Source: Mesorhizobium sp. LSHC420B00
GTDB lineage: Bacteria; Pseudomonadota; Alphaproteobacteria; Rhizobiales; Rhizobiaceae
Assembly (NCBI RefSeq): GCF_000503055.1
Contig: NZ_AYVY01000001.1
Location: 473,074 to 519,825, forward strand
Direction of reading: 5' to 3'
DNA length: 46,752 nucleotides
The notes beneath the pieces are model-generated. The model was not told where the DNA came from and ran no database searches. It saw only the letters and a program-made list of their open reading frames with translations. Numbering within the stretch: position 1 is the first letter of the stretch; each line of letters begins with the position of its first letter. The position numbers were made by a program, and so were the translations under genes. Below, one piece after another: positions 1 to 7,498 of this stretch.

Positions 1-226
1 GGCCGAGGCGATCCACCAGTCGCGATACCTGTGGCGCGACGAAAGCGTTGGCAAGCGCATATGTCGCGGAGACAGCGCCGGCCAGCCAGTATTCGCCATC
101 AGTCTGTGACAGCATCGCAACGATCCCGATCGGAGCCATGGCCATCGGCAGCCGGGCAACGAACCCGGCTGCGGCGAAGCCTATGGCGCCAGGCGCGCGA
201 AAGATCTGGGTATAGGGATTTTGCAT
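1..226 (-). CDS. MFS transporter, N-terminal part (runs off the left edge)
   Basis: Only the first 75 codons are in the window. The start is the ATG at 226-224, preceded on the minus strand by an AGGAG ribosome site. The protein begins MQNPYTQIFRAPG and continues into a hydrophobic first membrane segment (AIGFAAAGFVARLPMAMAPI), a short polar loop, and a second hydrophobic stretch ending in APQVSRLVDRLG. The last part fits the loop 2-3 signature of major facilitator transporters (the D-R-x-G type). The gene diverges from the TetR gene at 345 and shares its operator region, so it is probably the regulator's target. Substrate cannot be told. MFS assignment is fairly confident although about 80 percent of the gene is missing. 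Confidence 0.7.
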   Translation of the reverse strand, partial: MQNPYTQIFRAPGAIGFAAAGFVARLPMAMAPIGIVAMLSQTDGEYWLAGAVSATYALANAFVAPQVSRLVDRLG

Positions 227-262
227 GGTCTGGCTCCTCGACAACGAACGGTTCGACGATTA

Positions 263-328
263 CATACGTAACGTATGAGTTTAAATAGATCATACGCCGC
301 GTATGTCAATTGGCGTACGAAGCGTATG
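263..328. promoter_or_regulatory. Three palindromic operators between the MFS and TetR genes
   Basis: Three 15-base near-palindromes lie in the divergent gap. Site 1, 263-277, is CATACGT-A-ACGTATG with perfect 7-base arms. Site 2, 291-305, is CATACGC-C-GCGTATG, also perfect. Site 3, 314-328, CGTACGAAGCGTATG, is imperfect with two arm mismatches. Shared core is ATACG-N3-CGTAT. Centres are 28 and 23 bases apart. This arrangement is expected for a TetR-family repressor controlling itself and the divergent transporter; binding is inferred, the repeats are directly visible. Confidence 0.75.
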
Positions 329-344
329 TTAATAGGGCCAGAGC

Positions 345-998
345 ATGCACAGACCACGCAAGGAGATGATTGCCGAGACCCGCGCCAAGCTGATTGCCGC
401 GGCACGCCAGGCCTTCGGGACGCTCGGCTATGCCGAAGCCTCGATGGATGATTTCACGGCATCGGCCGGGCTGACGCGCGGTGCGCTCTATCATCACTTC
501 GGCGACAAGAAGGGCCTTCTCCAGGCGGTCATCGCCGAGATCGACGCCGAAATGTCGGCCCGGCTGAAGGTCGTTTCGGCCAAGCCGGACAATCTCTGGC
601 AGGGCTTTGTCGACGAATGCACCGCCTATATTGAGATGGCGCTGGAGCCGGAGATCCAGCGTATTGTGCTTCGCGACGGCCCGGCGGTGCTCGGCGATCC
701 ATCGCAATGGCCAAGCCAGAGCACATGCATCCGCTCGATGACGGAGAGCCTGCAAAGACTGAGCGACGAGGGGACCATTCTTGCCGTCGATCCCGAAGCC
801 GCGGCAAGGCTGGTCAGCGGCGCCTCGTTGCATGCGGCGCAGTGGATCGCAAATTCGAACGATCCCGAAGCGACGTCGAAGAAGGCAGTGAAGGCGTTCA
901 AGGTTCTTCTGGAAGGGCTGCTCAATCTCACCGGCAGGCTGCACCAGCCTGATCGACTATCGTCGATGCACCCCGAGATTGACCAGTCACCGGCCTGA
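345..998 (+). CDS. TetR/AcrR family transcriptional regulator
   Basis: The 217-residue protein has a TetR-type helix-turn-helix at about residues 9-55: the recognition part reads ASMDDFTASAGLTRGALYHHF and is followed by the typical D-K-x-x-L (GDKKGLLQAV). The rest is an all-helical ligand-binding and dimer domain with no recognisable ligand signature. The chosen start, ATG 345, has only a weak GGG-containing ribosome site; an internal ATG at 366 (MIAETR) is possible and would keep the whole DNA-binding domain. It is transcribed away from the MFS gene and three palindromes lie in the gap, so autorepression plus repression of the transporter is the natural model. The inducer is unknown. Confidence 0.9.
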   Translation: MHRPRKEMIAETRAKLIAAARQAFGTLGYAEASMDDFTASAGLTRGALYHHFGDKKGLLQAVIAEIDAEMSARLKVVSAKPDNLWQGFVDECTAYIEMALEPEIQRIVLRDGPAVLGDPSQWPSQSTCIRSMTESLQRLSDEGTILAVDPEAAARLVSGASLHAAQWIANSNDPEATSKKAVKAFKVLLEGLLNLTGRLHQPDRLSSMHPEIDQSPA

Positions 999-1129
999 GG
1001 TTGTTCTTTCCAGCAATCTGGCGGCTCGCGCTGGAACCAGCCGGCCCCGCCCGCTTAAACCCTGTTGAACATCACACCAGCGAGACGCTAAAACATGGCC
1101 AAAGCGTCGAGGCGCGCCTATATCGGGGC

Positions 1130-2056
1130 ATGGTCACGAGACTTTACACCCATCCGATTTTCCTCGAACACATAACCCCGCCCGGTCACCCGGAGCGGCC
1201 GGACCGTTTGCGCGCCATAGAGCGTGTGCTTGACGACGAGGCCTTCGCGGCGCTCGATCGCGTCCAGGCGCCGGAAGGCGACGAGGCAACCATCCTTTAC
1301 GCGCATCCGCCCGAATTCGTCGAACGTGTCCGCACAGCGATACCGGACACCGGCATCGCCCGTATCGACGCCGATACCACCGCCAGCCCAAAGAGCTGGC
1401 AGGCGGCCGTGACTGCGATCGGGGCTGCCAACGCTGCTGTTGACGACGTCTTCACCGGCCGTGCCGACAATGTCTTCGTCGCCGCACGGCCGCCTGGCCA
1501 TCATGCCGAAAAGACCACCTCCATGGGTTTTTGCCTGTTCAACACCGCGGCGATCGCCGCACGCTACGCGCAGAAGAACCATGGCGCCGACCGCGTTGCC
1601 GTCGTCGACTGGGATGTGCATCATGGCAACGGCACGCAGGACATCTTCTGGGACGATCCGTCGGTGCTCTATTGCTCGACGCACCAGATGCCGCTTTACC
1701 CCGGCACCGGGGCCGTGAGCGAAACCGGCGCCGGCAACATCGTCAACGCGCCGCTGGCGCCGCAGAGCGGCAGCGATGTTTTCCGCGACGCCTTTCTGTC
1801 GCGCATCCTGCCGGCGCTCGACAATTTTGCGCCCGATCTTATCATCATCTCCGCCGGTTTCGACGCCCACCACCGCGATCCGCTGGCCGAGATCAACCTG
1901 ACCGAGGATGATTTCGACTGGGCGACCGGTCAGTTGCTCGAACGCGCCGGGCGCCTTAGCGGCAATCGGGTCGTCAGCCTGCTCGAGGGCGGCTACGATC
2001 TGCAGGGATTGGCATTTTCAGTCGCCGCCCATGTCGGGCGACTGATGAAGGGATAG
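1130..2056 (+). CDS. Histone deacetylase family (HDAC-like amidohydrolase)
   Basis: This 308-residue zinc hydrolase belongs to the arginase/deacetylase fold family (class II HDAC-like, acetoin-utilisation AcuC and acetylpolyamine amidohydrolase relatives). Visible motifs: RPPGHH with tandem histidines 124-125; VVDWDVHHGNG, in which D162 and H164 would bind zinc; SAGFDAHHRD with the third ligand D245; and LLEGGYD with the transition-state tyrosine Y289. ATG 1130 begins MVTRLYTHPIF, matching the usual family N-terminus; the reading frame stays open upstream to a TTG at 1001 but that stretch is not family-like. It ends 3 bases before xseB, so the two are probably cotranscribed. The bacterial substrate (acetylated protein or a small acetyl-amine) cannot be told from sequence. 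Confidence 0.9.
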   Translation: MVTRLYTHPIFLEHITPPGHPERPDRLRAIERVLDDEAFAALDRVQAPEGDEATILYAHPPEFVERVRTAIPDTGIARIDADTTASPKSWQAAVTAIGAANAAVDDVFTGRADNVFVAARPPGHHAEKTTSMGFCLFNTAAIAARYAQKNHGADRVAVVDWDVHHGNGTQDIFWDDPSVLYCSTHQMPLYPGTGAVSETGAGNIVNAPLAPQSGSDVFRDAFLSRILPALDNFAPDLIIISAGFDAHHRDPLAEINLTEDDFDWATGQLLERAGRLSGNRVVSLLEGGYDLQGLAFSVAAHVGRLMKG

Positions 2057-2059
2057 ACG

Positions 2060-2311
2060 ATGGCTGGTGAGATCAACGAGGACGTCAAGGCGATGAGCTT
2101 CGAGCAGGCGCTCGACGCGCTAGAGAGGATCGTCGACGATCTGGAGCGCGGCGACGTGCCGCTCGACCAGTCGATCCGCATCTACGAGCGCGGCGAGGCG
2201 CTGAAGGCGCATTGCGACCGGCTGTTGAAGGCGGCCGAGGACAAGGTCGAGAAAATCAGGCTGTCGCGTGACGGCAAGCCGGTGGGGACAGAGCCGTTGG
2301 ACGCGGATTGA
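2060..2311 (+). CDS. xseB: Exodeoxyribonuclease VII small subunit
   Basis: An 83-residue helical protein with the XseB core: [33 protein letters not shown], then helix two with [17 protein letters not shown]. XseB binds several copies per XseA and is needed for the enzyme that degrades single-stranded DNA into short oligonucleotides; xseA is not in the window. An AAGGGA site before ATG 2060 lies in the end of the deacetylase gene, suggesting translational coupling. In enterobacteria xseB precedes ispA and dxs; here dxs follows 1.4 kb later with DUF2277 and pirin genes between and no ispA. Confidence 0.93.
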   Translation: MAGEINEDVKAMSFEQALDALERIVDDLERGDVPLDQSIRIYERGEALKAHCDRLLKAAEDKVEKIRLSRDGKPVGTEPLDAD

Positions 2312-2418
2312 GGCGGCCTCGAACGACGATTGTGCTTGCCGGCTTTGGACATCACCATGATTGAGGATAAAACTCATCCCGTTTGAAACGGCTCCAGGAC
2401 GAGAGGAGATTGCGAACG

Positions 2419-2685
2419 ATGTGCAGAAACATCAAAACCCTGTTCAATTTCGATCCGCCGGCAACCAATGACGAGGTCCGCGATGCCGCACTTCAGTTTG
2501 TCCGCAAGCTGAGCGGAACGACGCGACCGTCAAAACAGAACCAGCATGCGTTCGACCATGCCGTCGAGGCCATTGCCGCCTCGGCGCGCGAATTGCTCGA
2601 CAGCCTCGAGACGACGCAGCATCCGCGCAATCGCGAAGAGGTGGCGGCCAAGGCGAAGGCCAAATCTGCACTTCGCTTCGCCTGA
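2419..2685 (+). CDS. DUF2277 domain protein
   Basis: An 88-residue protein that starts MCRNIKTLFNFDPPAT, the characteristic beginning of the DUF2277 family, and continues as a mostly helical domain (residues about 18-70) with a basic, alanine-rich tail AKAKAKSAL. A good ribosome site, GAGAGGAG at 2401-2408, fixes ATG 2419 as the start rather than the upstream in-frame ATG at 2383. No function is established for the family. It is immediately followed (9-base gap) by the pirin gene, so they may be expressed together. The conserved cysteine at position 2 is notable but its role is unknown. Confidence 0.85.
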   Translation: MCRNIKTLFNFDPPATNDEVRDAALQFVRKLSGTTRPSKQNQHAFDHAVEAIAASARELLDSLETTQHPRNREEVAAKAKAKSALRFA

Positions 2686-2694
2686 GGGGACCGC

Positions 2695-3615
2695 GTGAGC
2701 TTCTTTCCCGGAAACGATCCGCAGATGGGCGATGCCTTCGCCAGCGATCAGATCGAGCTGATGGTCATTCCGAACGCCAAGGATATTGGCGGATTTCAGG
2801 TTCGCCGCGCCTTGCCGACGGCCAGGCGCCGGCTGGTCGGACCTTTCATCTTCTTCGATCGTATGGGTCCGGCAGTTCTTCGGGCCGGCCAGGCGCTCGA
2901 CGTCCGTCCGCATCCGCATATCGGACTGTCGACGGTGACTTACCTGTTCGACGGCAAGATCAGGCACCGTGATTCGCTCGGCACCGAGATGGTGATCCAG
3001 CCCGGCGACGTGAATCTGATGACCGCCGGCCGCGGCATCGTCCATTCGGAGCGCACGCCAGAAGAACTGCGCGGCGCGCCGATGTCGGTTTCCGGCCTGC
3101 AGACATGGTTGGCGCTGCCGGACGGCAAGGAGGAGGTCGCGCCGATCTTCGAAAACACCGCGGCGCTGCGCCTGCCCGAAATCGATGCCGAGGGGGTCAG
3201 CGGCCATATCGTCATCGGTGCGTTTTCCGGAATGCGCTCCCCGGTCGCGACCGCTTCGGACACACTGTACGCCGATCTCAGGCTGGCGCCGGGTGCCAGC
3301 GTGAAGATCCCGGCCGATGCCGAGGAGCGCGCCATCTATACGCTGGAAGGCGAGGTTTCGATATCCGGTGACCGCTTCCCGGCCGAGCGGCTGCTGGTTT
3401 TCCGGCCCGGCGATGAGATCGTTGTTTTATCGGAGAGCGGCGCCCATTTCATGCTGTTTGGCGGCGCTTCGCTCGGTTCGAAACGTTATATCTGGTGGAA
3501 TTTCGTATCGTCCTCAAAGGAACGCATCGAACAGGCGAAAGAAGAATGGAAGACGGGCCGCTTCGATATCATTCCCGGAGACGAGCAAGAGTTCATCCCG
3601 CTGCCCGAAAGCTGA
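2695..3615 (+). CDS. Pirin family protein
   Basis: A 306-residue bicupin. The N-terminal cupin carries the pirin metal site: RPHPHIGLSTVTYLFDG supplies two histidines, and later GRGIVHSE another histidine and the glutamate. The phrase FIFFDRMGP is also typical of pirins. The C-terminal cupin has GASVKIPADAEERAIYTLEGE and lacks an obvious metal site, as usual. Bacterial pirins have been reported as quercetin dioxygenases or redox-sensitive partners of other proteins; which applies here is open. The start is GTG 2695, after GAGGGGA at 2684-2690, overlapping the end region of the DUF2277 gene. Confidence 0.92.
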   Translation: MSFFPGNDPQMGDAFASDQIELMVIPNAKDIGGFQVRRALPTARRRLVGPFIFFDRMGPAVLRAGQALDVRPHPHIGLSTVTYLFDGKIRHRDSLGTEMVIQPGDVNLMTAGRGIVHSERTPEELRGAPMSVSGLQTWLALPDGKEEVAPIFENTAALRLPEIDAEGVSGHIVIGAFSGMRSPVATASDTLYADLRLAPGASVKIPADAEERAIYTLEGEVSISGDRFPAERLLVFRPGDEIVVLSESGAHFMLFGGASLGSKRYIWWNFVSSSKERIEQAKEEWKTGRFDIIPGDEQEFIPLPES

Positions 3616-3696
3616 TGCGCGTTACCGCCACATTTACATTCGCCGGCCAGCGGCATATTTCACGATGAACAGAAAATCTGACCAGGCTCGCAAACA

Positions 3697-5610
3697 GTGA
3701 ACGCAAAGCCCGATACGCCGCTTCTCGACAAGGTCCGCGTCCCAGCCGATTTGCGCACGCTTGCCGAAGGCGACCTGCCGCAGCTGGCTTCCGAGCTTCG
3801 CGCCGAACTGATCGACGTCGTCTCCCACACCGGCGGGCATCTCGGCGCCGGCCTTGGCGTGGTCGAGTTGACCGTCGCGCTGCACTACGTCTTCAACACG
3901 CCGGACGATCGGCTGATCTGGGACGTCGGCCACCAGGCCTATCCGCACAAGATCCTGACCGGCCGCCGCGACCGCATCCGCACGCTGCGGCAGGAGGGGG
4001 GGCTGTCCGGTTTCACCCGTCGCGTCGAGAGCGAATACGATCCGTTCGGCGCAGCCCACTCCTCGACCTCGATTTCAGCCGGCCTCGGCATGGCGATGGC
4101 GCGCGATCTGTCCGATGGCCGCAACAATGTCATTGCCGTCATCGGCGACGGCGCCATGTCGGCCGGCATGGCTTATGAGGCGATGAACAATGCCGGCGCA
4201 CTCGATGCCCGGCTAATCGTCATCTTGAACGACAACGATATGTCGATCGCTCCACCGACCGGCGCAATGAGCGCCTATCTGGCCCGTCTGGCGTCTGGCA
4301 AGACCTATCTGGGGTTGCGCGATTTCGGCAAGAAGCTGACGTCCTATCTCGGCGAGCGCGCCGATCGCGCCATCAAGCGGGCGGTCGAGCACGCGCGCGG
4401 CTACGTCACCGGCGGCACGCTGTTCGAGGAAATGGGTTTCTACCACATCGGCCCAATCGACGGCCACAACCTCGAGCACCTGATCCCGGTGCTGAAGAAC
4501 GTCCGCGACAATGCCGACGGCCCGGTGCTGATCCACGTCGTGACCCAGAAGGGCAAGGGCTACGCCCCGGCCGAGGCGGCCGCCGACAAATATCACGGCG
4601 TCAACAAATTCGACGTCATTACCGGCGCCCAGGCCAAGGCGCCCGCCAACGCGCCGAGCTACACCAAGGTGTTTGCCGACAGTCTGATCCAGGAGGCCCG
4701 AGAGGACGACCGCATCGTCGCCATCACCGCCGCCATGCCGAACGGCACCGGGCTTGACCTCTTCGGCGAAGCGTTTCCGGCGAGGACCTTCGACGTCGGC
4801 ATTGCCGAGCAGCATGCGGTGACCTTCGCCGCCGGCCTTGCCACGGAAGGCTTCAAGCCTTTTGCGGCGATCTACTCGACCTTCCTGCAGCGCGCCTACG
4901 ACCAGGTCGTCCACGACGTGGCGATCCAGAAATTGCCGGTGCGCTTTCCGATCGACCGCGCCGGCTTCGTCGGCGCCGATGGTGCCACCCATTGCGGCGC
5001 TTTCGACACCACCTTCCTGGCGACGCTGCCCGGTTTCGTCGTCATGGCGGCGGCCGATGAGGCCGAGCTGCGCCACATGGTACGCACCGCTGCAAGCTAC
5101 GATGACGGCCCGATCGCCTTCCGCTATCCGCGCGGCAACGGCGTTGGCGTCGAGATGCCGCAGCGCGGCTCGGTATTGGAGATCGGCAAGGGCCGGATCG
5201 TCAGGGAAGGCACCAAGGTTGCGCTGCTTTCCTTCGGCACCAGGCTGCAGGATTGCCTGGCCGCGGCCGAGGAGCTTGGCGCGGCGGGGCTTTCGACCAC
5301 GGTCGCCGATGCCCGTTTTGCCAAGCCGCTCGACGAGGATCTGATCCGGCGGCTGGCCCGTTCGCACGAGATACTGGTGACGGTGGAAGAGGGCGCGGTC
5401 GGCGGCTTCGCCAGCCATGTGCTGCAGTTCCTGGCCCACGAAGGGCTGCTGGAGAGCGGCCTGAAGGTGCGCCCGCTGGTGCTGCCCGACACTTTCGTCG
5501 ACCATGCCAAGCCGGAAAAGATGTATGCCGATGCCGGGCTGGACAGCGCCGGCATCGTGCGCACAGTGTTCGTGGCGTTGGGGCATACCGCGCAGGCCCA
5601 GCGCGCCTAG
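3697..5610 (+). CDS. dxs: 1-deoxy-D-xylulose-5-phosphate synthase
   Basis: This enzyme condenses pyruvate with glyceraldehyde 3-phosphate, the first step of the MEP isoprenoid pathway, using thiamine diphosphate. The 637-residue length is normal. Visible features: [12 protein letters not shown] and [13 protein letters not shown] near the N-terminus, the thiamine/Mg motif starting at [20 protein letters not shown] and ending NDNDMSI, the pyrimidine domain with [17 protein letters not shown] (catalytic glutamate), and a C-terminal transketolase domain with [15 protein letters not shown]. The start is GTG 3697, which gives [11 protein letters not shown]; no better ATG in frame lies nearby. The MEP gene ispH is also in the window at 19.8 kb but is not linked transcriptionally. 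Confidence 0.97.
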   Translation: MNAKPDTPLLDKVRVPADLRTLAEGDLPQLASELRAELIDVVSHTGGHLGAGLGVVELTVALHYVFNTPDDRLIWDVGHQAYPHKILTGRRDRIRTLRQEGGLSGFTRRVESEYDPFGAAHSSTSISAGLGMAMARDLSDGRNNVIAVIGDGAMSAGMAYEAMNNAGALDARLIVILNDNDMSIAPPTGAMSAYLARLASGKTYLGLRDFGKKLTSYLGERADRAIKRAVEHARGYVTGGTLFEEMGFYHIGPIDGHNLEHLIPVLKNVRDNADGPVLIHVVTQKGKGYAPAEAAADKYHGVNKFDVITGAQAKAPANAPSYTKVFADSLIQEAREDDRIVAITAAMPNGTGLDLFGEAFPARTFDVGIAEQHAVTFAAGLATEGFKPFAAIYSTFLQRAYDQVVHDVAIQKLPVRFPIDRAGFVGADGATHCGAFDTTFLATLPGFVVMAAADEAELRHMVRTAASYDDGPIAFRYPRGNGVGVEMPQRGSVLEIGKGRIVREGTKVALLSFGTRLQDCLAAAEELGAAGLSTTVADARFAKPLDEDLIRRLARSHEILVTVEEGAVGGFASHVLQFLAHEGLLESGLKVRPLVLPDTFVDHAKPEKMYADAGLDSAGIVRTVFVALGHTAQAQRA

Positions 5611-5638
5611 TTGTTTCCGCGTTTCTGCAACGCCAAAA

Positions 5639-5695
5639 GATTCTGCTTGGCTGCAAATGCCAGTCTGAATCAAAATCTCAACTGCTTGAATCAAA
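5639..5695. promoter_or_regulatory. Cluster of three GANTC sites with a direct repeat, upstream of a small exported protein gene
   Basis: GATTC at 5639-5643, GAATC at 5667-5671 and GAATC at 5688-5692 fall within 54 bases of the 206-base gap after dxs. The last two are embedded in identical TGAATCAAA copies (5666-5674, 5687-5695) exactly 21 bases apart, two helical turns. GANTC is the target of the CcrM methylase encoded at 33.7 kb and is generally sparse in these genomes, so methylation-dependent control of the following gene is plausible. No clear -35/-10 pair was identified. Confidence 0.4.
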
Positions 5696-5816
5696 TTACC
5701 GGCGAACAGTCGTAAGATACTGTTTACGCTGCCATTTGGCGATTTGCTTACCGTGTCCTTTGGCCGTTTTTCAACGCCGCCCTGCTAGAAAGCGACCGGC
5801 AGGGGAAAGAAGACCA

Positions 5817-6110
5817 ATGAGATCGCTTTTGGGCGGCATCGCGCTAACGGCCATCTTCGCCGCGTCGGCCGTGGCCGAAACGCGCTACGACCGCAAACTC
5901 GAAGAGGCGGTGATGGGCATCGTCGCCGGCAAGATCGGCCAAATCCGTGGCGGCTTCTCCTACAAGGAGGCGCCGCAATTCGTCGTCGTGCCAGATACCT
6001 TGCCGAAGGCGTCCATTTCCGTTGACCGGCCGCGCCCGCAGGTGTCCGGCGACAGCAGCGACGGTCTGACGCCGGCCGTTGAACGGCGGGTTTCGCGGAC
6101 CATATTCTAG
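5817..6110 (+). CDS. Small exported hypothetical protein
   Basis: A 97-residue protein with a clear signal peptide: MRSLLGGIALTAIFAASAVA followed by a probable cleavage site AVA-ET. The mature part (about 77 residues) begins TRYDRKLEEAVMGIVAGKIG and has no domain I recognise; it is soluble-looking, mixed charge, with a proline/arginine-rich middle (VDRPRPQ). ATG 5817 is preceded by AGGGGAAAGAAG, a good ribosome site; the frame is open far upstream through the end of dxs but that is not coding. The stop TAG shares the CTAG 6107-6110 with the stop of the opposing GFA gene. Function unknown; a periplasmic location is inferred. Confidence 0.8.
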   Translation: MRSLLGGIALTAIFAASAVAETRYDRKLEEAVMGIVAGKIGQIRGGFSYKEAPQFVVVPDTLPKASISVDRPRPQVSGDSSDGLTPAVERRVSRTIF

Positions 6111-6514
6111 AAACTAGAACCACATATCCCGCACACAGCGACCATCCCTCGGCAATCCTCGAATGTGTCGAGACCGTCGAAATGATCGATCGGGAGGTCG
6201 GCGACAGCCTCCGGCGGCGCAAGCCTCATATTGACGGCGATGCGGTGGCGACCGGCGGTATCGGCACGCAATCCGCGCCAGGCCAGGACGCAAGCGCACG
6301 TTGGACAGAAGAGAATCTCAAGCGAAGGGTGAGCCCTTCCAACGCGCGTATAGGCACTCACGGGCCCCGCAAGGCGGATGCGTTCGTCGACATAGTCATA
6401 CGCCCAGAGCGTGCCGTAGCGACGGCAAAGCGTACAGTTGCAGGCAGTGATCGAACCGGGATCGCCCTCCAGGGTCCAGTGGGCTGCGCCGCAGTGGCAG
6501 GTTCCCGTCAGCAT
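6107..6514 (-). CDS. GFA family protein (CENP-V/GFA fold)
   Basis: A 135-residue zinc protein of the glutathione-dependent formaldehyde-activating (GFA) family. Cysteine pairs are in the expected places: TGTCHCGA, ITACNCTLCRRYG and FCPTCACVLAW, which together form the two zinc sites. A further pair, VCGICGS, sits at the very C-terminus and is an extra. ATG 6514 follows a strong minus-strand GGAGG. Many family members are not proven formaldehyde enzymes, so only family membership is claimed. It converges on the small exported protein gene, the two stop codons overlapping by 3 to 4 bases, and diverges from tlyA with a 174-base gap in which I see no clear promoter. Confidence 0.87.
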   Translation of the reverse strand: MLTGTCHCGAAHWTLEGDPGSITACNCTLCRRYGTLWAYDYVDERIRLAGPVSAYTRVGRAHPSLEILFCPTCACVLAWRGLRADTAGRHRIAVNMRLAPPEAVADLPIDHFDGLDTFEDCRGMVAVCGICGSSF

Positions 6515-6688
6515 GTTCCTCCTCCACGTTTCGACGGCTAAACGGCATCTCTTCTTAGCATTGCGTCGGGTGTCGTGCGAGGTTCGACAAACAGCGGAGC
6601 GGCTGATGAGTTCACCCGCTTTTCCAACTATGCCTTGTCTCATCGCCAATATCCTTGCCATCATCGTTGGCATTCGCCATGAAGGCCG

Positions 6689-7498
6689 ATGACTTCCCTT
6701 CCGCCAGCCAGCATTCGCCAGCGGCTCGACGAATTACTCGTCCAGCGCGGCCTGTTTGCCAGCCGCTCGCGTGCTCGCGATGCGGTGGCGCGCGGCACCG
6801 TGACGGTCGACGGCATCGTCGCCCACAAGCCGGGCCAGGCCGTTCTGCCTGAGTGCAACATCGTCGTTGACGATCCGGCGCAAGGTTACGTCTCGCGCGC
6901 CGCACTGAAGCTGAAGGCTGGTCTCGACCATTTCGGCCTCAACCCCACCGGTAGCGAAGCGCTCGATGTCGGCGCCTCGACCGGCGGCTTCACGCAGGTA
7001 CTTCTCGAACGCGGCGCGGCGCATGTCACGGCGATCGATGTCGGGCACGGCCAGATCCACTCCGACATTGCCGGCGATCCGCGCGTGACGGTGATTGAAG
7101 GCCTGAATGCGCGCGAACTGTCGGCCGCCGATCTCGGCGGCCGTGTGCCGGATTTCATCGTCTCGGATGTCAGCTTCATATCGCTGAAACTGGCGCTGCC
7201 GCCGGCGCTTGCCTTGGCCAGGAACGGCGCAAAAGCCGTGTTTCTGGTCAAGCCGCAATTCGAGGCCGGCCGCGAGGCGATCGGCAAGGGCGGCCTGCTG
7301 AAGGACCCCTATGATGCGGCGCGCATTGCCGGCCTGATGCAGGACTGGCTCGATGCCATTCCCGGCTGGCGCTCGTTGGGACTTCATCTGTCGCCGATAG
7401 AGGGCGGCGACGGCAACCGCGAGTTCCTGCTCGGCGGCATCAAGGCCGTCGCGACCAAGCCTGCCAAGATCGGGCGGGCCGGGATTGAGAAGCGATGA
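6689..7498 (+). CDS. tlyA: TlyA family rRNA (cytidine-2'-O)-methyltransferase
   Basis: The 269-residue protein has an N-terminal S4 RNA-binding domain (about residues 8-65: RLDELLVQRGLFASRSRARDAV... region) followed by an FtsJ-type methyltransferase domain. SAM-binding motif I is ALDVGASTGGFTQVLLERGA; the VSDVSFISL strand carries the family aspartate; FLVKPQFEAG supplies the catalytic lysine. This is the layout of TlyA, which 2'-O-methylates cytidines in 16S and/or 23S rRNA and was once called a haemolysin. The start ATG 6689 follows GAAGG. The stop overlaps the next gene by 4 bases (ATGA), so the two RNA methyltransferases form an operon. Confidence 0.93.
   Translation: MTSLPPASIRQRLDELLVQRGLFASRSRARDAVARGTVTVDGIVAHKPGQAVLPECNIVVDDPAQGYVSRAALKLKAGLDHFGLNPTGSEALDVGASTGGFTQVLLERGAAHVTAIDVGHGQIHSDIAGDPRVTVIEGLNARELSAADLGGRVPDFIVSDVSFISLKLALPPALALARNGAKAVFLVKPQFEAGREAIGKGGLLKDPYDAARIAGLMQDWLDAIPGWRSLGLHLSPIEGGDGNREFLLGGIKAVATKPAKIGRAGIEKR

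Noticed and set aside
1065..1094. TTGAAC-N18-TAAAAC before the deacetylase gene as a promoter
   Set aside because: Plausible spacing but both hexamers are weak and such matches occur by chance.
1001..1129. N-terminal extension of the HDAC-like gene from TTG 1001
   Set aside because: The extension has no similarity to the family and ATG 1130 gives the normal start.
4213..5694. 493-codon minus-strand open frame inside dxs
   Set aside because: An antisense shadow of dxs with no domain features.
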